Program-made: the position numbers and the translations under genes | From: Myxococcus guangdongensis | GTDB taxonomy: Bacteria; Myxococcota; Myxococcia; Myxococcales; Myxococcaceae | DNA length: 64,000 nucleotides | Assembly: GCF_024198255.1 (NCBI RefSeq) | Contig: NZ_JAJVKW010000002.1 | Location: 868,001 to 932,000, forward strand | Direction: 5' to 3' | Notes under the pieces: model-generated | What the model was told of the DNA's origin: nothing | The model's database searches: none | What the model saw: only the letters and a program-made list of their open reading frames with translations | Part shown: piece by piece, positions 32,816 through 41,218 of the stretch | Layout: each line of letters starts with the position of its first letter | How positions within the stretch are numbered: the first letter of the stretch is position 1

Positions 32816-33175
32816 TCAGCCGTCGCAGTCCAACGGACAGCTCTGGTGCGTCTCCGTGCCGATGCAATAGCCGTCGCCACACCCGTCACCCGGAGCGTCG
32901 CAGTCCGCCGGGCAGCTCTGGTGCGTCTCCGCGCCGAGGCAAGCGCCGTCCCCACACGTGTCCGGTGGAGGCTCGCAGTCCGCCGGGCATGTCACCCAGT
33001 CCTCACCGGAGCCGCACTCCCCATCCTGCTTGCAGAGCGCGGGTTCTTGCGGGTCGTCCCACAGGGACGCGGCCTCGCTGGCGGTCGGCTCGGGGGCTTG
33101 CTCGACGGCTCCACCACAGCCCATCACCACGCCCAACCCCAGTGCTCCCAGGATGACGACGAGACGCTGCTTCAT
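32816..33175 (-). CDS. Small lipoprotein with Cys repeats
   Basis: The protein has 119 residues with a lipoprotein signal (MKQRLVVILGALGLGVVMGC). After a Glu/Ala-rich spacer come three Cys-rich units: CKQDGECGSGEDWVTCPADC, CGDGACLGAETHQSCPADC and CGDGYCIGTETHQSCPLDC. The last two are near-perfect 24-residue repeats. Such C-G-D-G-x-C units occur in secreted myxobacterial proteins and probably form disulfide-linked loops with Ca2+ (DxDG-like). The function is unknown. A strong hairpin covers the ribosome binding site (33179-33206), which suggests that translation is controlled. Start ATG 33175, with GAGGAGG 7 bases upstream. Confidence 0.85.
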   Translation of the reverse strand: MKQRLVVILGALGLGVVMGCGGAVEQAPEPTASEAASLWDDPQEPALCKQDGECGSGEDWVTCPADCEPPPDTCGDGACLGAETHQSCPADCDAPGDGCGDGYCIGTETHQSCPLDCDG

Positions 33176-33178
33176 GAT

Positions 33179-33206
33179 GAGACCTCCTCGGATGTGAGGA
33201 GGCCTC
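33179..33206 (-). promoter_or_regulatory. mRNA hairpin sequestering the Shine-Dalgarno of the Cys-repeat lipoprotein
   Basis: In the mRNA, GAGGCCTCCTC (complement of 33196-33206) pairs with GAGGAGGUCUC (33179-33189) over 11 bp with one G-U pair and a 6-nt loop ACAUCC. The Shine-Dalgarno GAGGAGG is completely inside the 3' arm, 7 bases before the ATG at 33175. It would be masked when the stem forms and freed by melting or by a binding factor. Confidence 0.65.
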
Positions 33207-33253
33207 TCGTATCACGTGGCGATTCTCGACACCCCGTCACCAGAGCGATGGGG

Positions 33254-34735
33254 TTACTGCTGCGGTGTGGGTTGCGTGTCCTGGAGTGGGGTGGTGGAGC
33301 CGGTGGGCCCACCCGGAGAGGTGGCCTCGATGCGCGTCGCCGTGGCCTCGCCCGTCTCGTCCATGGTGTACGCGGCGCGCACCTGGGCTCCCTCCGGGAG
33401 GTCCTCGGCGACCGACTGCATGCCGTTCACCATCACCAACGTCGAGGGGCTCACCGACACGCGGAGCTGGGGCTCGCCGTTCTCGCTGAGCAGCACCTCG
33501 CTCTCGGAGGCTCGCACCACCTCGCCGTTGAACAGTTGTTCCGCGCCGAGCTGGGACTGGGCCGCGGATGACGCCGTGCCGCCCTGCCATGTCCCCGTGG
33601 GCGGAACGGGGAGCATGACCACGGGCTGCTGGGTTTGCTGCGTGCCCGTCCCGGTCTGTGTCTGGGCCCCCGTGCTTCCTGTCGAGGTTCCCGTCTGAGG
33701 CTGTGTCTGCGTATCGGTGGAGGGCGCGGTGGCCACGGGCTGCTGCGTGTCCGAAGTGGATGCGCTGGGCTGCGGCTCCGTCTTGCCGAGGATCTGCTCC
33801 TGCTGCTGCCGTGCATCGAGCTGCTCGAGGGGTGAGAGGGGCTGGGGTCCCTCCTCGACGGGTTGCGCGGTTTGTGTCGAGGACTGCGCGGAGCTGCTCG
33901 AATCGGTGGAGGGCAATGACTGGGAGTCGCCCGCCACGGAGGATCCTCCGATTCCAGGCTCCGTGTTGGACTGGGACGGGACCGACGGGCTCGATGAAGT
34001 CTCCGCGCTCGAACCACTGGCCGCCGTGCCGGACTGTCTCGCCTGATGCTCCGCGCGCAGTTCGGCCTTCCGCTCCGCCTCGCGTTCCGACGCAAGGTCG
34101 CTGGCGTCGTCCGTCAGCGTCCCCGTGGCTCCCGTGCCCTGCTGGGACTGTGCCGTCTGCTGCTGCGCATCCGCACCTTGCTGCCCCGCCTGTGCGGTCT
34201 GCTGCTGCGCATCCGCGCCTTGCTGACCCGCCTGTGTGGTCTGCTGCGGTGCCTCGCCCACCTGACTCGCCTGCGCGGACTGCTGTTGTGCGGTTGCGTC
34301 TTGCTGTCCCGCCGGTGCGGACTGCGGCCCGGCCTCGCCCGTCTGAACTGCCTGCGCGCTCTGCGGCCCGGCCTCGCCCCTCTGCCCCGCCTGAGCGCCC
34401 TGAGCCTGCATGGCGTGTTGCCGAGCCACATCGGCCTGCTGCCCCGCCTGCGTGGCCTGACGCTGTGCCTCGGCCGCCTGCTGTCCGGCCTGCTGCCGTG
34501 CATCCGTGCCTGCCTGTGCGCCCTGGCCCGACGGCTGACCAGCCTGCTGGGCCTCGGCGGATTCTCGCCCGGCCCGGCCCTTCGCCTCGTCCAGCTCGCG
34601 TTGCTCTCGCTGGACGTCCTCGCGAGCCTGGGCGGCCTGCTGTTGCTGCTCGTCCGCCTGCGACGACTTCGACCGACATCCCGTGACGAGCAACGCGGCG
34701 GCCGAGGCCATTGCCCACTTCGCGCGGAGCTTCAT
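33254..34735 (-). CDS. Gln/Ala-rich lipoprotein with low-complexity repeats
   Basis: This 493-residue protein has a signal peptide with lipobox (MKLRAKWAMASAAALLVTGC, Cys20, Arg at +2). Residues ~25-215 are a Gln/Ala/Gly-rich low-complexity region, beginning with a helical coiled-coil-like part (QQQQAAQAREDVQREQRELDEAKG) and continuing with 14-residue repeats (QAGQQGADAQQQTA). Residues ~225-390 are Ser/Thr/Gln-rich and disordered. The last ~100 residues look folded: LFNGEVVRASESEVLLSENGEPQLRVSVSPSTLVMVNGMQSVAEDLPEGAQVRAAYTMDETGEATATRIEA is an OB- or SH3-like beta domain. The whole may span from the membrane outward. Start ATG 34735, with GGAGG upstream. It diverges from the Hsp70-family gene. 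Confidence 0.85.
   Translation of the reverse strand: MKLRAKWAMASAAALLVTGCRSKSSQADEQQQQAAQAREDVQREQRELDEAKGRAGRESAEAQQAGQPSGQGAQAGTDARQQAGQQAAEAQRQATQAGQQADVARQHAMQAQGAQAGQRGEAGPQSAQAVQTGEAGPQSAPAGQQDATAQQQSAQASQVGEAPQQTTQAGQQGADAQQQTAQAGQQGADAQQQTAQSQQGTGATGTLTDDASDLASEREAERKAELRAEHQARQSGTAASGSSAETSSSPSVPSQSNTEPGIGGSSVAGDSQSLPSTDSSSSAQSSTQTAQPVEEGPQPLSPLEQLDARQQQEQILGKTEPQPSASTSDTQQPVATAPSTDTQTQPQTGTSTGSTGAQTQTGTGTQQTQQPVVMLPVPPTGTWQGGTASSAAQSQLGAEQLFNGEVVRASESEVLLSENGEPQLRVSVSPSTLVMVNGMQSVAEDLPEGAQVRAAYTMDETGEATATRIEATSPGGPTGSTTPLQDTQPTPQQ
34149..34232 (-). repeat. Two tandem 42-bp units in the Gln-rich lipoprotein gene
   Basis: TGTGCCGTCTGCTGCTGCGC... (34149-34190) and its copy at 34191-34232 differ at only a few positions and encode QAGQQGADAQQQTA twice. 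More diverged copies continue to about 34600. Unit length is a multiple of three. Confidence 0.7.
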
Positions 34736-34901
34736 GAAACCTCCTGTCGTGACTGCCCGAACAAGGAACATGGGAAGTCATCGAACTCCGCCCAACCCAC
34801 GCCCTCTCCGGGCGGACGCCCACTCGGCCGTCCTACATCGGGCAGCCCACCTCACGACGCCCTACCCTTTCAGGGACTTTGGGGATAAGGGGCGCACCCC
34901 C

Positions 34902-36155
34902 ATGCACGCCTGCGGACTCGACTTCGGAACCAGCAACACCGCGGCGGCCCTGCCTGATGGCACGGTGCTGTCCCTGCAACCCCACACCCCGGAGCCCCGG
35001 CTCTATCGCTCCGTCATGTTCTTCCCGGACGACGAGCGCGAAATCTACACGGGCGCCGACGCCATCAACCGCTACCTCGAGGACAACACCGGACGCTTCA
35101 TCCAGTCCGTGAAGTCCTTCCTCCACTCCAGCTCCTTCCGCGCCACCCAGGTCAAGGGCCGCACCTTCACCATCGAGGACCTGGTCGCCATCCTCCTGCG
35201 CCGCGTGCGCGAGGCCGCCGGCGCCCACATGGGCACGCCCCCGGAGGCCGTCGTCCTCGGCCGCCCCGCCGTGTTCACGCCGGACCCGGACGCGGACGCG
35301 CTCGCCCAGAAGCGCCTGCACCGCGCCGCCGAGCTCGCCGGCTTCCAGCACATCGAGTTCCTCATCGAGCCCATCGCCGCCGCGCTCGCCTACGAGGCCC
35401 AGCTCACCCGCGACGAACTCGTCCTCGTGGCCGACTTCGGCGCCGGCACCACCGACCTCACCCTGATGCGCCTGGGCCCCTCACGCCGGGGCGCCAAGGA
35501 CCGCCGCCCGGACGTCGTCGGCTCCACCGGCGTGCGCATCGGCGGAGATCGCTTCGACGCCGAAATCATGCGCCACAAGCTCCTGCCCCGCTTCGGCGCC
35601 GGCTCCACGTACCGGGTGCGCGGCCTGAGCGACAAGCGCCTGCCCATTCCGCAACACATCATGGCCAAGCTGATGTCCTGGCACGAGATGTCCTTCATCC
35701 GTGAGAAGTCCACCCAGGAGCTGCTCAACACGATGATGGAGACCAGCGACAAGCCGACCGAAATCCAGGCCCTCCACGACCTGGTGGTCGACAACCTGGG
35801 CTACCGCCTGTTCCGCGCCATCGAAGCCGCCAAGGTGCGCCTGTCCCGCGAGGACGTCGCCACCATCGACTTCGAGGAGGCTCGCATCAACCTCCACGAG
35901 CTCATCACCCGCGCCGAGTTCGACGCCTTCAGCCAGCCGCTGCTCGACGAGCTGGAGCAGTGCACGCAAGGTCTGCTCGCGCGCCACCCGGAGGCCGAGC
36001 ACATCGACGCGGTGTTCCTCACCGGCGGCTCGTCGCAGATTCCCGCCGTGCGCCAGCTCTACGTGCGCCGCTTCGGCGAGGAGCGCGTGCGCACCGCCGA
36101 TGCCTTCACCTCCGTGGCCGAGGGCCTCGGCCGCGCCTCCGCCACCGTGGGCTGA
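34902..36155 (+). CDS. Hsp70-family protein (YegD-like)
   Basis: The 417 residues are an Hsp70/actin-type ATPase without a full substrate-binding domain, like YegD of E. coli. Phosphate 1 is CGLDFGTSNTAAALPDG (residues 4-20), phosphate 2 is LVADFGAGTTDLTLMRLG, and the adenosine motif is DAVFLTGGSSQIPAVRQLY near the C-terminus. ALAYEAQLTRDELV is the connect 1 region. A lid helix insertion (HIMAKLMSWHEMSF ... LLNTMMETSDKP) is present. It may assist folding of a particular client; none is known. The start is ATG 34902, with AAGGGG upstream; the in-frame stretch before it crosses the divergent promoter. Cytoplasmic. Confidence 0.93.
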   Translation: MHACGLDFGTSNTAAALPDGTVLSLQPHTPEPRLYRSVMFFPDDEREIYTGADAINRYLEDNTGRFIQSVKSFLHSSSFRATQVKGRTFTIEDLVAILLRRVREAAGAHMGTPPEAVVLGRPAVFTPDPDADALAQKRLHRAAELAGFQHIEFLIEPIAAALAYEAQLTRDELVLVADFGAGTTDLTLMRLGPSRRGAKDRRPDVVGSTGVRIGGDRFDAEIMRHKLLPRFGAGSTYRVRGLSDKRLPIPQHIMAKLMSWHEMSFIREKSTQELLNTMMETSDKPTEIQALHDLVVDNLGYRLFRAIEAAKVRLSREDVATIDFEEARINLHELITRAEFDAFSQPLLDELEQCTQGLLARHPEAEHIDAVFLTGGSSQIPAVRQLYVRRFGEERVRTADAFTSVAEGLGRASATVG

Positions 36156-36161
36156 GCCCGC

Positions 36162-37118
36162 TCACTCGAGGCGGAGCAGCTCGGGCCCCGACACCCGGAG
36201 CAGGAGCTCTCCCGCGTGGTCGCCCTCCTTCAGGCGGCGGCCCCACCACGCGATGGCCGCGTCGACCTGTCCATACCCGTGGACGTCGACCCAGGCCGCG
36301 TAGGGCGCATGGCAGCCGGGCCGGGACACCGTGGTGAGCCCACGCTCCGTCCCGGGCGCGCCAATCAGCACCCCGGTGTTGCCGCGCTGCTCGATGGCCT
36401 CGGGCTCACCGGCGACCAGCGGCGCGAAGAGCCGCGTCCCCTGCCCCGTGAGCACGAGGAGACGGTGGCCCGGGTGCTCCGCCGGCTTGCACCACGCGAC
36501 GGTGTAGCCGTCCTGCGCGCCCAGGCGAGTCTTCACCTGGTCGACCGTGCCCAGTGGCGCCCACACCTGGATGACGATGGCGCCCTTGCGATGCCCCTCC
36601 TGCATCCAGCGCCCCAGATACGCGACGAGCGCATCCACCACCTGGAAGCTGGGAGCCACCAGCACCCTGTTGCCGGGCTCACACAGCCACGCGAACCCCG
36701 GCTCGCAGTGCTCGAACAACCATCCCTGGTCGCGCAGGTAGTCGTAGTCGAGGCCCTCGACACGCGATAGCACCCGCCCGGGTCGCGCCGCCGAGGGTCG
36801 CTGGGACTCCATCATCACGGGATGTTCGATGCTCAGGCCGGGCGCGAGCCGCCGCTCCAGCGCGACCTCGCCCTGCCGCAGTGACGTCGTCACCAGGGGC
36901 ACCTCGCCCAGGCCCATCACCACGACATCGCCCAGGTATCCCTGGTGGCGAGCCGTCTGCAAGAAGCTCAGCGTCACCGAGTAGCCGACGTACCTCCCCG
37001 GCCGCGTCCGCACGTCGGACTCGCTCCCCAGGGGACTCACCGGACGCACCCCGCGCGGGGCACACGCCCCCAGCACGAGCCCTGCAATCACACCCACGAC
37101 AAGGAGCCTGCGTTCCAT
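36162..37118 (-). CDS. Lipoprotein of unknown function
   Basis: The 318-residue protein begins with a lipoprotein signal (MERRLLVVGVIAGLVLGAC). The mature part has FLQTARHQGYLGDVVVMGLGEVPLVTTS, AAIAWWGRRLKEGDHAGELLLRVSGPELLRLE at the end and about five Cys residues (HCEPGFAWLCEPGN, VAWCKP, GCHAPYAAW). I do not recognise the family; a repeated mention of single residues such as GNRVLVAPSFQVVDALVAYLGRWMQEG suggests an alpha/beta fold. The gene converges on the Hsp70-family gene with a 6-bp gap. Start ATG 37118. Confidence 0.75.
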   Translation of the reverse strand: MERRLLVVGVIAGLVLGACAPRGVRPVSPLGSESDVRTRPGRYVGYSVTLSFLQTARHQGYLGDVVVMGLGEVPLVTTSLRQGEVALERRLAPGLSIEHPVMMESQRPSAARPGRVLSRVEGLDYDYLRDQGWLFEHCEPGFAWLCEPGNRVLVAPSFQVVDALVAYLGRWMQEGHRKGAIVIQVWAPLGTVDQVKTRLGAQDGYTVAWCKPAEHPGHRLLVLTGQGTRLFAPLVAGEPEAIEQRGNTGVLIGAPGTERGLTTVSRPGCHAPYAAWVDVHGYGQVDAAIAWWGRRLKEGDHAGELLLRVSGPELLRLE

Positions 37119-37231
37119 GGGCTCGGAGCATTCCCTCCGGAAGGCGCCTCACGCCAATCATGGAATCGGCATGGATTTCCCAGCACCACCGCGCCGCCCG
37201 GAGACACCCGCTCCGGACGGCGCGAAAGACA

Positions 37232-37660
37232 TCACTCCACCCAGGCGACGTGGCCCAGGCCCGCGGCGACCATGTCGCACACGTAGAAGATGTCGTCGTA
37301 GGGGTAGTCGTCGTAGACGCCGCGCGCGGGGATGCATCGCGCCGTGTTGGGCGACGGGGCGTTCAGGGACGCGGCCAGGTCACGGCAGCTCTGGTGGTCG
37401 CCCTCGCTGCACTCCTCGGTGCAGGAGTCCGCGCGAATCCAGTACGGGTTGTAGAGCGGGTAGGAGTCCGCCTCGAGCCAGCACAGGCCCGAACCGCACT
37501 CGGAGTCATACTGACAGCCGCTGCCCGTGGGGTAGAGGCTCTGGGTCTGCTCGGTGGTCTCCGGCGTCGGCTCGGCCGGGGCCTGCTCCGGCGCCGCGCT
37601 GCTGCAGCCGAACAGTGAGAGCGAGAGGATGGAAGCCGTCACTGCGAGGAAGTTCCGCAT
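37232..37660 (-). CDS. Small Cys-rich lipoprotein
   Basis: The 142 residues start at ATG 37660 (MRNFLAVTASILSLSLFGC; GGAAAGG upstream). The mature protein has a Pro/Glu/Thr-rich spacer and a Cys-rich part: GCQYDSECGSGLCWLE, DSCTEECSEGDHQSCRDL, NTARCIPARG and FYVCDMV, nine cysteines in all. The first block CxYDSECGSGxC is typical of myxobacterial Cys-repeat proteins. It is secreted and anchored; no function is known. It probably has its own promoter in the AT-rich stretch at 37730-37780, where an inverted repeat is found. Confidence 0.8.
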   Translation of the reverse strand: MRNFLAVTASILSLSLFGCSSAAPEQAPAEPTPETTEQTQSLYPTGSGCQYDSECGSGLCWLEADSYPLYNPYWIRADSCTEECSEGDHQSCRDLAASLNAPSPNTARCIPARGVYDDYPYDDIFYVCDMVAAGLGHVAWVE

Positions 37661-37733
37661 TCGATGCGCACCTTTCCAGGTGAGGGGGAACGCGCAACCA
37701 AGCATTCCCCGCGAACAGAGCCAAGGGGCCTTC

Positions 37734-37753
37734 TCGTAAATTCTTATTTACGA
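37734..37753 (-). promoter_or_regulatory. AT-rich inverted repeat TCGTAAA-N6-TTTACGA upstream of Cys-rich lipoprotein
   Basis: A perfect 7-bp inverted repeat lies 74-93 bp upstream of the ATG at 37660, in the most AT-rich patch of this region. It could be an operator over a promoter with A/T-rich -10 sequence. The rest of the 169-bp gap (37661-37829) holds the terminator hairpin of the upstream decarboxylase gene. Confidence 0.4.
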
Positions 37754-37789
37754 AGACAAAACAAGGTTTCCGTTGACTCGGTCTACATC

Positions 37790-37817
37790 GGCCACCTCGG
37801 AGCACCCCGAGGTGGCC
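37790..37817 (-). terminator. 11-bp hairpin after the PLP decarboxylase gene
   Basis: GGCCACCTCGG-AGCACC-CCGAGGTGGCC, a perfect 11-bp stem with a 6-nt loop, starts 13 bp beyond the decarboxylase stop at 37830 on the minus strand. No U-tract follows. Confidence 0.7.
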
Positions 37818-37829
37818 GGAGTCCCCCGG

Positions 37830-40097
37830 CTACCGGGTGCGGCGGGTGGCCTTGCCCTTCATCTCGTAGAGGGTGTCCTCCACCGCGGCGCGCAGCTCCT
37901 GGATGATGGTGTCGAGGAAGGGGCGGCCCTCCAGGTCCTCGGTAATCCAGGGGTCCATGATGACGGAGCGCAGCACGGTGATGCGGCCCTCCTCGGCGTC
38001 CTCGGGCGTGGCGGTGCCCAAGAGCCGCTCCTCGTAGTCGGCGAAGAACTTCTTGCCGTAGTCCGCCTCGATGAAGTCCGTGGTGCTCACCAGCAGCCGG
38101 TAGCCGTAGATGTCGCGGCCATCCGCCTTCACGCCCAGCCGGTCGTAGATGCCCCGGTTGAACTCATTGGCCTTGGCGAGGCTGGGATTGAGCCCATCCG
38201 CCGTCTGGAAGTTGAAGGCATACGTGAGGATGTTGAGGTCCGCGCCCATCTCACGCAGCAGCTCCAGCTCCTCGGGCTGCGCGCTGGTGAGCAGCTCCTC
38301 GTGGCGCTTGCTGGTGAGCTGGTGTCGCAGCATCTCCAGCGCCTTCTGCGTCCCGCCGTACTTCTTGCGCAGGTTCTCCGGCAGCTCGAAGCGCGGGCCG
38401 GGCACCACCCGGTAGTCGTCCGCCACCGCGTTCATCATCAGCAGGCGCGCGTGGAACAGCTTGCAGTTGTAGAGCGCCCTGCCGAGGATTTTGCCGTAGC
38501 CGCGCTGGTCCGGCGGCACGACGGCGTGGCTCAGGTACACGCCCGCCGCGGCGGCGCCGGGCTTGGAGCCCTCGATGCCGTACTTGCCCACCGTGAGGTC
38601 CTCCTGGCTGCCGGCGGTGTTGATGTACGGCGCCTCGAAGGCGACGAGGCTGCGCATGGCCTGGTTGCGGTAGCACAGCGCGCCGGCGGGGTACGGCAGG
38701 TAGCCCGTCTTGTGCGGGTCCACGGTGATGGTGTCCGCCTCCGGCAGCGCCTCGAACTGCTTCATCGCATAGGTGCTCAGCTGCAGCACCGGCGCCGGGG
38801 GACCCGAGCGCGCGCCCTTGGGCCCGGGCGCCGGGCGCAAGAGCGACGCGAAGTAGCCGCCCCACGCCGCGTCCGCGTGCACGCAGAAGGACATGTCCAG
38901 CGGGTGGTACTTCTGCTTGCGCAGGGCCGTCACCGACGCGAGCGGGTCCACCAACCCCTCCTCCGTGGTGCCCATCACCGCCGTCACCGCGATGACCGGT
39001 CGCTTGTCCGCGCGGCACTGGTCCAGCCGTGACTCCAGGCTCTCCATGTCCATGCGCCCGGCTTCATCCAGCGGGATGCTGTACATGTGGTCCGCGCCCA
39101 GGCCCAGAATCGCCGCGGCCTTCGGCAGCGAGTAGTGCTTGGAGCCCGGCACCATGAACACCGGCGCCTTCACCTCCCCCAGGTGGCGCCGGGTGAACTC
39201 CACCAGGCCCAGGTCCTGGAGCGTGTAGTCGGACAGCCGCGCCGTCAGCGCCTCCACCGGGATGCCGAACTGGTCCTGGATGCGCGTGGGCAGCCCCAGC
39301 ACCTCGTCCACCTCCAGGTTGAGCGCCTGCCACGCGTTCAAGTCCAACAGTCGCGCCTTCTTGTCGGACGGCAGGGTGACTTCCAGCCCCTTCGCGGCGG
39401 CGAGCGAGGGCTCCTTGCTCAAGGCCTCGCGCAGGGACAGCGGGTAGAACTTGAGGTTCCGCGCGGCCCACATCGCCTCGATGTTGGCGGTGGTGCCACC
39501 ACACGTCAGGTGGCTCCAGGGCCGCACCTGCCCCTGCTCGGCGTAGCCCACCATGCGACACAAATCCTCACCGACGCGGACCTCCAGCACCGTCGTCAGC
39601 GGCGAGGCCTCCAGCGCGACGTTGTTCTGGTTGTAGAGCATGGCCGCGAAGTAGCCCGCCATGCCCGGCAGCGTCTGGTCCCACGTCATGTGGCCCTGGT
39701 AGCGCATGCTGAAGAAGGGCGCGGACTTCTTCAGCTCGGCCAGCAGGGTGTCGAACTCCGTGTGCAGCGTGTCCAGCGCGCGCAGGTAGCCAGGGTCCCG
39801 CTTGATGCTCTGGGTGATTGCGGGCGGGTCCGTGGGGTGGAAGTTGCGGCGCCAGAAGGAGTGGTCCCTCAGCGCCTCCAACACCAGCTGCTCGAAGAGC
39901 TCCGCGTTCTCCGCGCGCGGGCCCAGGAACCACGCCTCCACGTCGCGTCCGCCCGTGAGCGGCGACTCCTCCGCGCGCGAGGAGCTCCAGGGGACATCTC
40001 GGTGCACGAGCTGATTGCGGTCCAATCGCTCGAGCAACGCCTGCTTCAAGCTGTCGAGGGCACGACCGGCGTAGTCCGGTTGGGACTTGTTAGCCAT
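37830..40097 (-). CDS. PLP-dependent group II decarboxylase-like protein
   Basis: The 755-residue protein belongs to the aromatic-L-amino-acid/glutamate decarboxylase superfamily: LTCGGTTANIEAMWAARNLKFYPLSLREAL, SKHYSLPKAAAILGLG, HADAAWGGYFASLLRP (PLP-binding Asp) and ITVDPHKTGYLPYPAGALCYRN, with the Schiff-base Lys in DPHK. The length is well above the ~470-550 of common family members, because of N-terminal extra helices (residues 1-125) and C-terminal domains, as in tyrosine decarboxylase and related long forms. The amino acid used is not clear. The start is ATG 40097 (MANKSQPDYAG) with AAGGAGCG upstream. It is a single-gene unit with terminator at 37790. Confidence 0.92.
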   Translation of the reverse strand: MANKSQPDYAGRALDSLKQALLERLDRNQLVHRDVPWSSSRAEESPLTGGRDVEAWFLGPRAENAELFEQLVLEALRDHSFWRRNFHPTDPPAITQSIKRDPGYLRALDTLHTEFDTLLAELKKSAPFFSMRYQGHMTWDQTLPGMAGYFAAMLYNQNNVALEASPLTTVLEVRVGEDLCRMVGYAEQGQVRPWSHLTCGGTTANIEAMWAARNLKFYPLSLREALSKEPSLAAAKGLEVTLPSDKKARLLDLNAWQALNLEVDEVLGLPTRIQDQFGIPVEALTARLSDYTLQDLGLVEFTRRHLGEVKAPVFMVPGSKHYSLPKAAAILGLGADHMYSIPLDEAGRMDMESLESRLDQCRADKRPVIAVTAVMGTTEEGLVDPLASVTALRKQKYHPLDMSFCVHADAAWGGYFASLLRPAPGPKGARSGPPAPVLQLSTYAMKQFEALPEADTITVDPHKTGYLPYPAGALCYRNQAMRSLVAFEAPYINTAGSQEDLTVGKYGIEGSKPGAAAAGVYLSHAVVPPDQRGYGKILGRALYNCKLFHARLLMMNAVADDYRVVPGPRFELPENLRKKYGGTQKALEMLRHQLTSKRHEELLTSAQPEELELLREMGADLNILTYAFNFQTADGLNPSLAKANEFNRGIYDRLGVKADGRDIYGYRLLVSTTDFIEADYGKKFFADYEERLLGTATPEDAEEGRITVLRSVIMDPWITEDLEGRPFLDTIIQELRAAVEDTLYEMKGKATRRTR

Positions 40098-40289
40098 GAG
40101 GGACGCTCCTTGCCGACGGGGAAGGACCGTGGCGCGACGTGGGCGCGCGCGCTGGGGGGTGGCCACGGTCCGCGCCAGACATACAGGAGTCGTGTCCCGC
40201 CCCCGTCACGCTCGCGACGTGGCGACAATTCCAGACAGTCCCACCGCCCTCCGGGGCCGGGAGCCGTCGACCCCTCCCTCAAAGGCAGA

Positions 40290-40311
40290 CGGCCCGCTCG
40301 AAAGCGGGCCG
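40290..40311 (-). terminator. Tetraloop hairpin after the TonB-receptor operon
   Basis: CGGCCCGCT-CGAA-AGCGGGCCG forms a perfect 9-bp stem with a 4-nt loop 36 bp beyond the lipoprotein stop (40347). On the minus strand it is followed by TCTGCCTTTG, weakly U-rich. The other part of the 249-bp gap (40098-40346) should hold the decarboxylase promoter, which I could not define. Confidence 0.7.
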
Positions 40312-40346
40312 CTCCCTCATCGACAGGTGCTCACGTGGGGGAGTGA

Positions 40347-41216
40347 CTACGGCCCCACATCCACCTCACGGCTGAGCCAGCCCACGCCGCCGCGTCCGTC
40401 GCGCGCCACCACGTACACGGTGATGCGCTGGGGCGTCTTGGGCGTCTCGTACTTCGACGTCGGGTCCCCCGGCCTGCCGTCCACCGGCTCCAGCGAGCGG
40501 AACTCCTTCACCTCGCCGTCACCCGTGGCGAACCAGCTGTAGAAGACCTGCTCGGTCTCCGGGCCGTCCTCGCCGGTGAAGACCTCCAGGCTGCCCTCGG
40601 TGAGCGTGGGGCGGAACACCACCTCCTGATTCAACGGCAGCGGCCCCACGAGCGGCGCGTCGTTCCACAGGATGTCCGCCACGCCCGGGTTGTGGTTCGG
40701 CTCGCGCGTCATGCGCACCAGCACCTGGCGCACGCCGCGCTCGGAGCCCTCGGGCGTGCCGGAGCCGTCCGTCGCCTCGTAGCCCACGAACAGGGGGATG
40801 CCCTTCTCCAGCGCCGCGCGCGTGCGCGGGTCGTCCGGGTTGGGCGTGGCGCCACCGTTGGGGTTGGCGGCCTGGAGGGCCTGCAGCAGCACCGCCTGCA
40901 CGTCGGGGTTCTGCAACGACAGGGTGCCATCCGCGAGCGTCACGCCGTTCTCACCCGGGCAGCGGCCGTCGTACGGGTTGCCGTTGAGGCGACACAGCGC
41001 ATAGGTGACGGTGACGGGCCGCGCGTCGGGCGTCACCGCCAGCGCGGTGAAGGACGTGGGCCCGGGCAAGGCGCCGGTGTCCGGGTCCAGCACCAGCTCG
41101 GGCGGCTCGGCGCGGATGGCGAGCACCCGCACCCGGCGGATCTCACTCTGCAGCTCGAAGTCGGGGCCACACGCCAGGAGCGCCGCGGCCAGGGAGATGA
41201 AGACACACGCGCGCAT
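40347..41216 (-). CDS. Lipoprotein next to TonB-dependent receptor
   Basis: This 289-residue protein has a lipoprotein signal (MRACVFISLAAALLAC, Cys16, followed by Gly-Pro-Asp). The N-terminal part IRRVRVLAIRAEPPELVLDPDTGALPGPTSFTALAVTPDARPVTVTYALCRLNG is beta-rich and Ig-like; FYSWFATGDGEVKEFRSLEP and ITVYVVARDGRGGVGWLSREVDVGP follow. It starts 2 bp after the receptor stop, so it is translated with the receptor and probably works with it at the outer membrane, for example as a surface lipoprotein partner. I do not know a named family. Convergent or independent decarboxylase gene lies downstream beyond the terminator. Confidence 0.82.
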   Translation of the reverse strand: MRACVFISLAAALLACGPDFELQSEIRRVRVLAIRAEPPELVLDPDTGALPGPTSFTALAVTPDARPVTVTYALCRLNGNPYDGRCPGENGVTLADGTLSLQNPDVQAVLLQALQAANPNGGATPNPDDPRTRAALEKGIPLFVGYEATDGSGTPEGSERGVRQVLVRMTREPNHNPGVADILWNDAPLVGPLPLNQEVVFRPTLTEGSLEVFTGEDGPETEQVFYSWFATGDGEVKEFRSLEPVDGRPGDPTSKYETPKTPQRITVYVVARDGRGGVGWLSREVDVGP

Positions 41217-41218
41217 GG

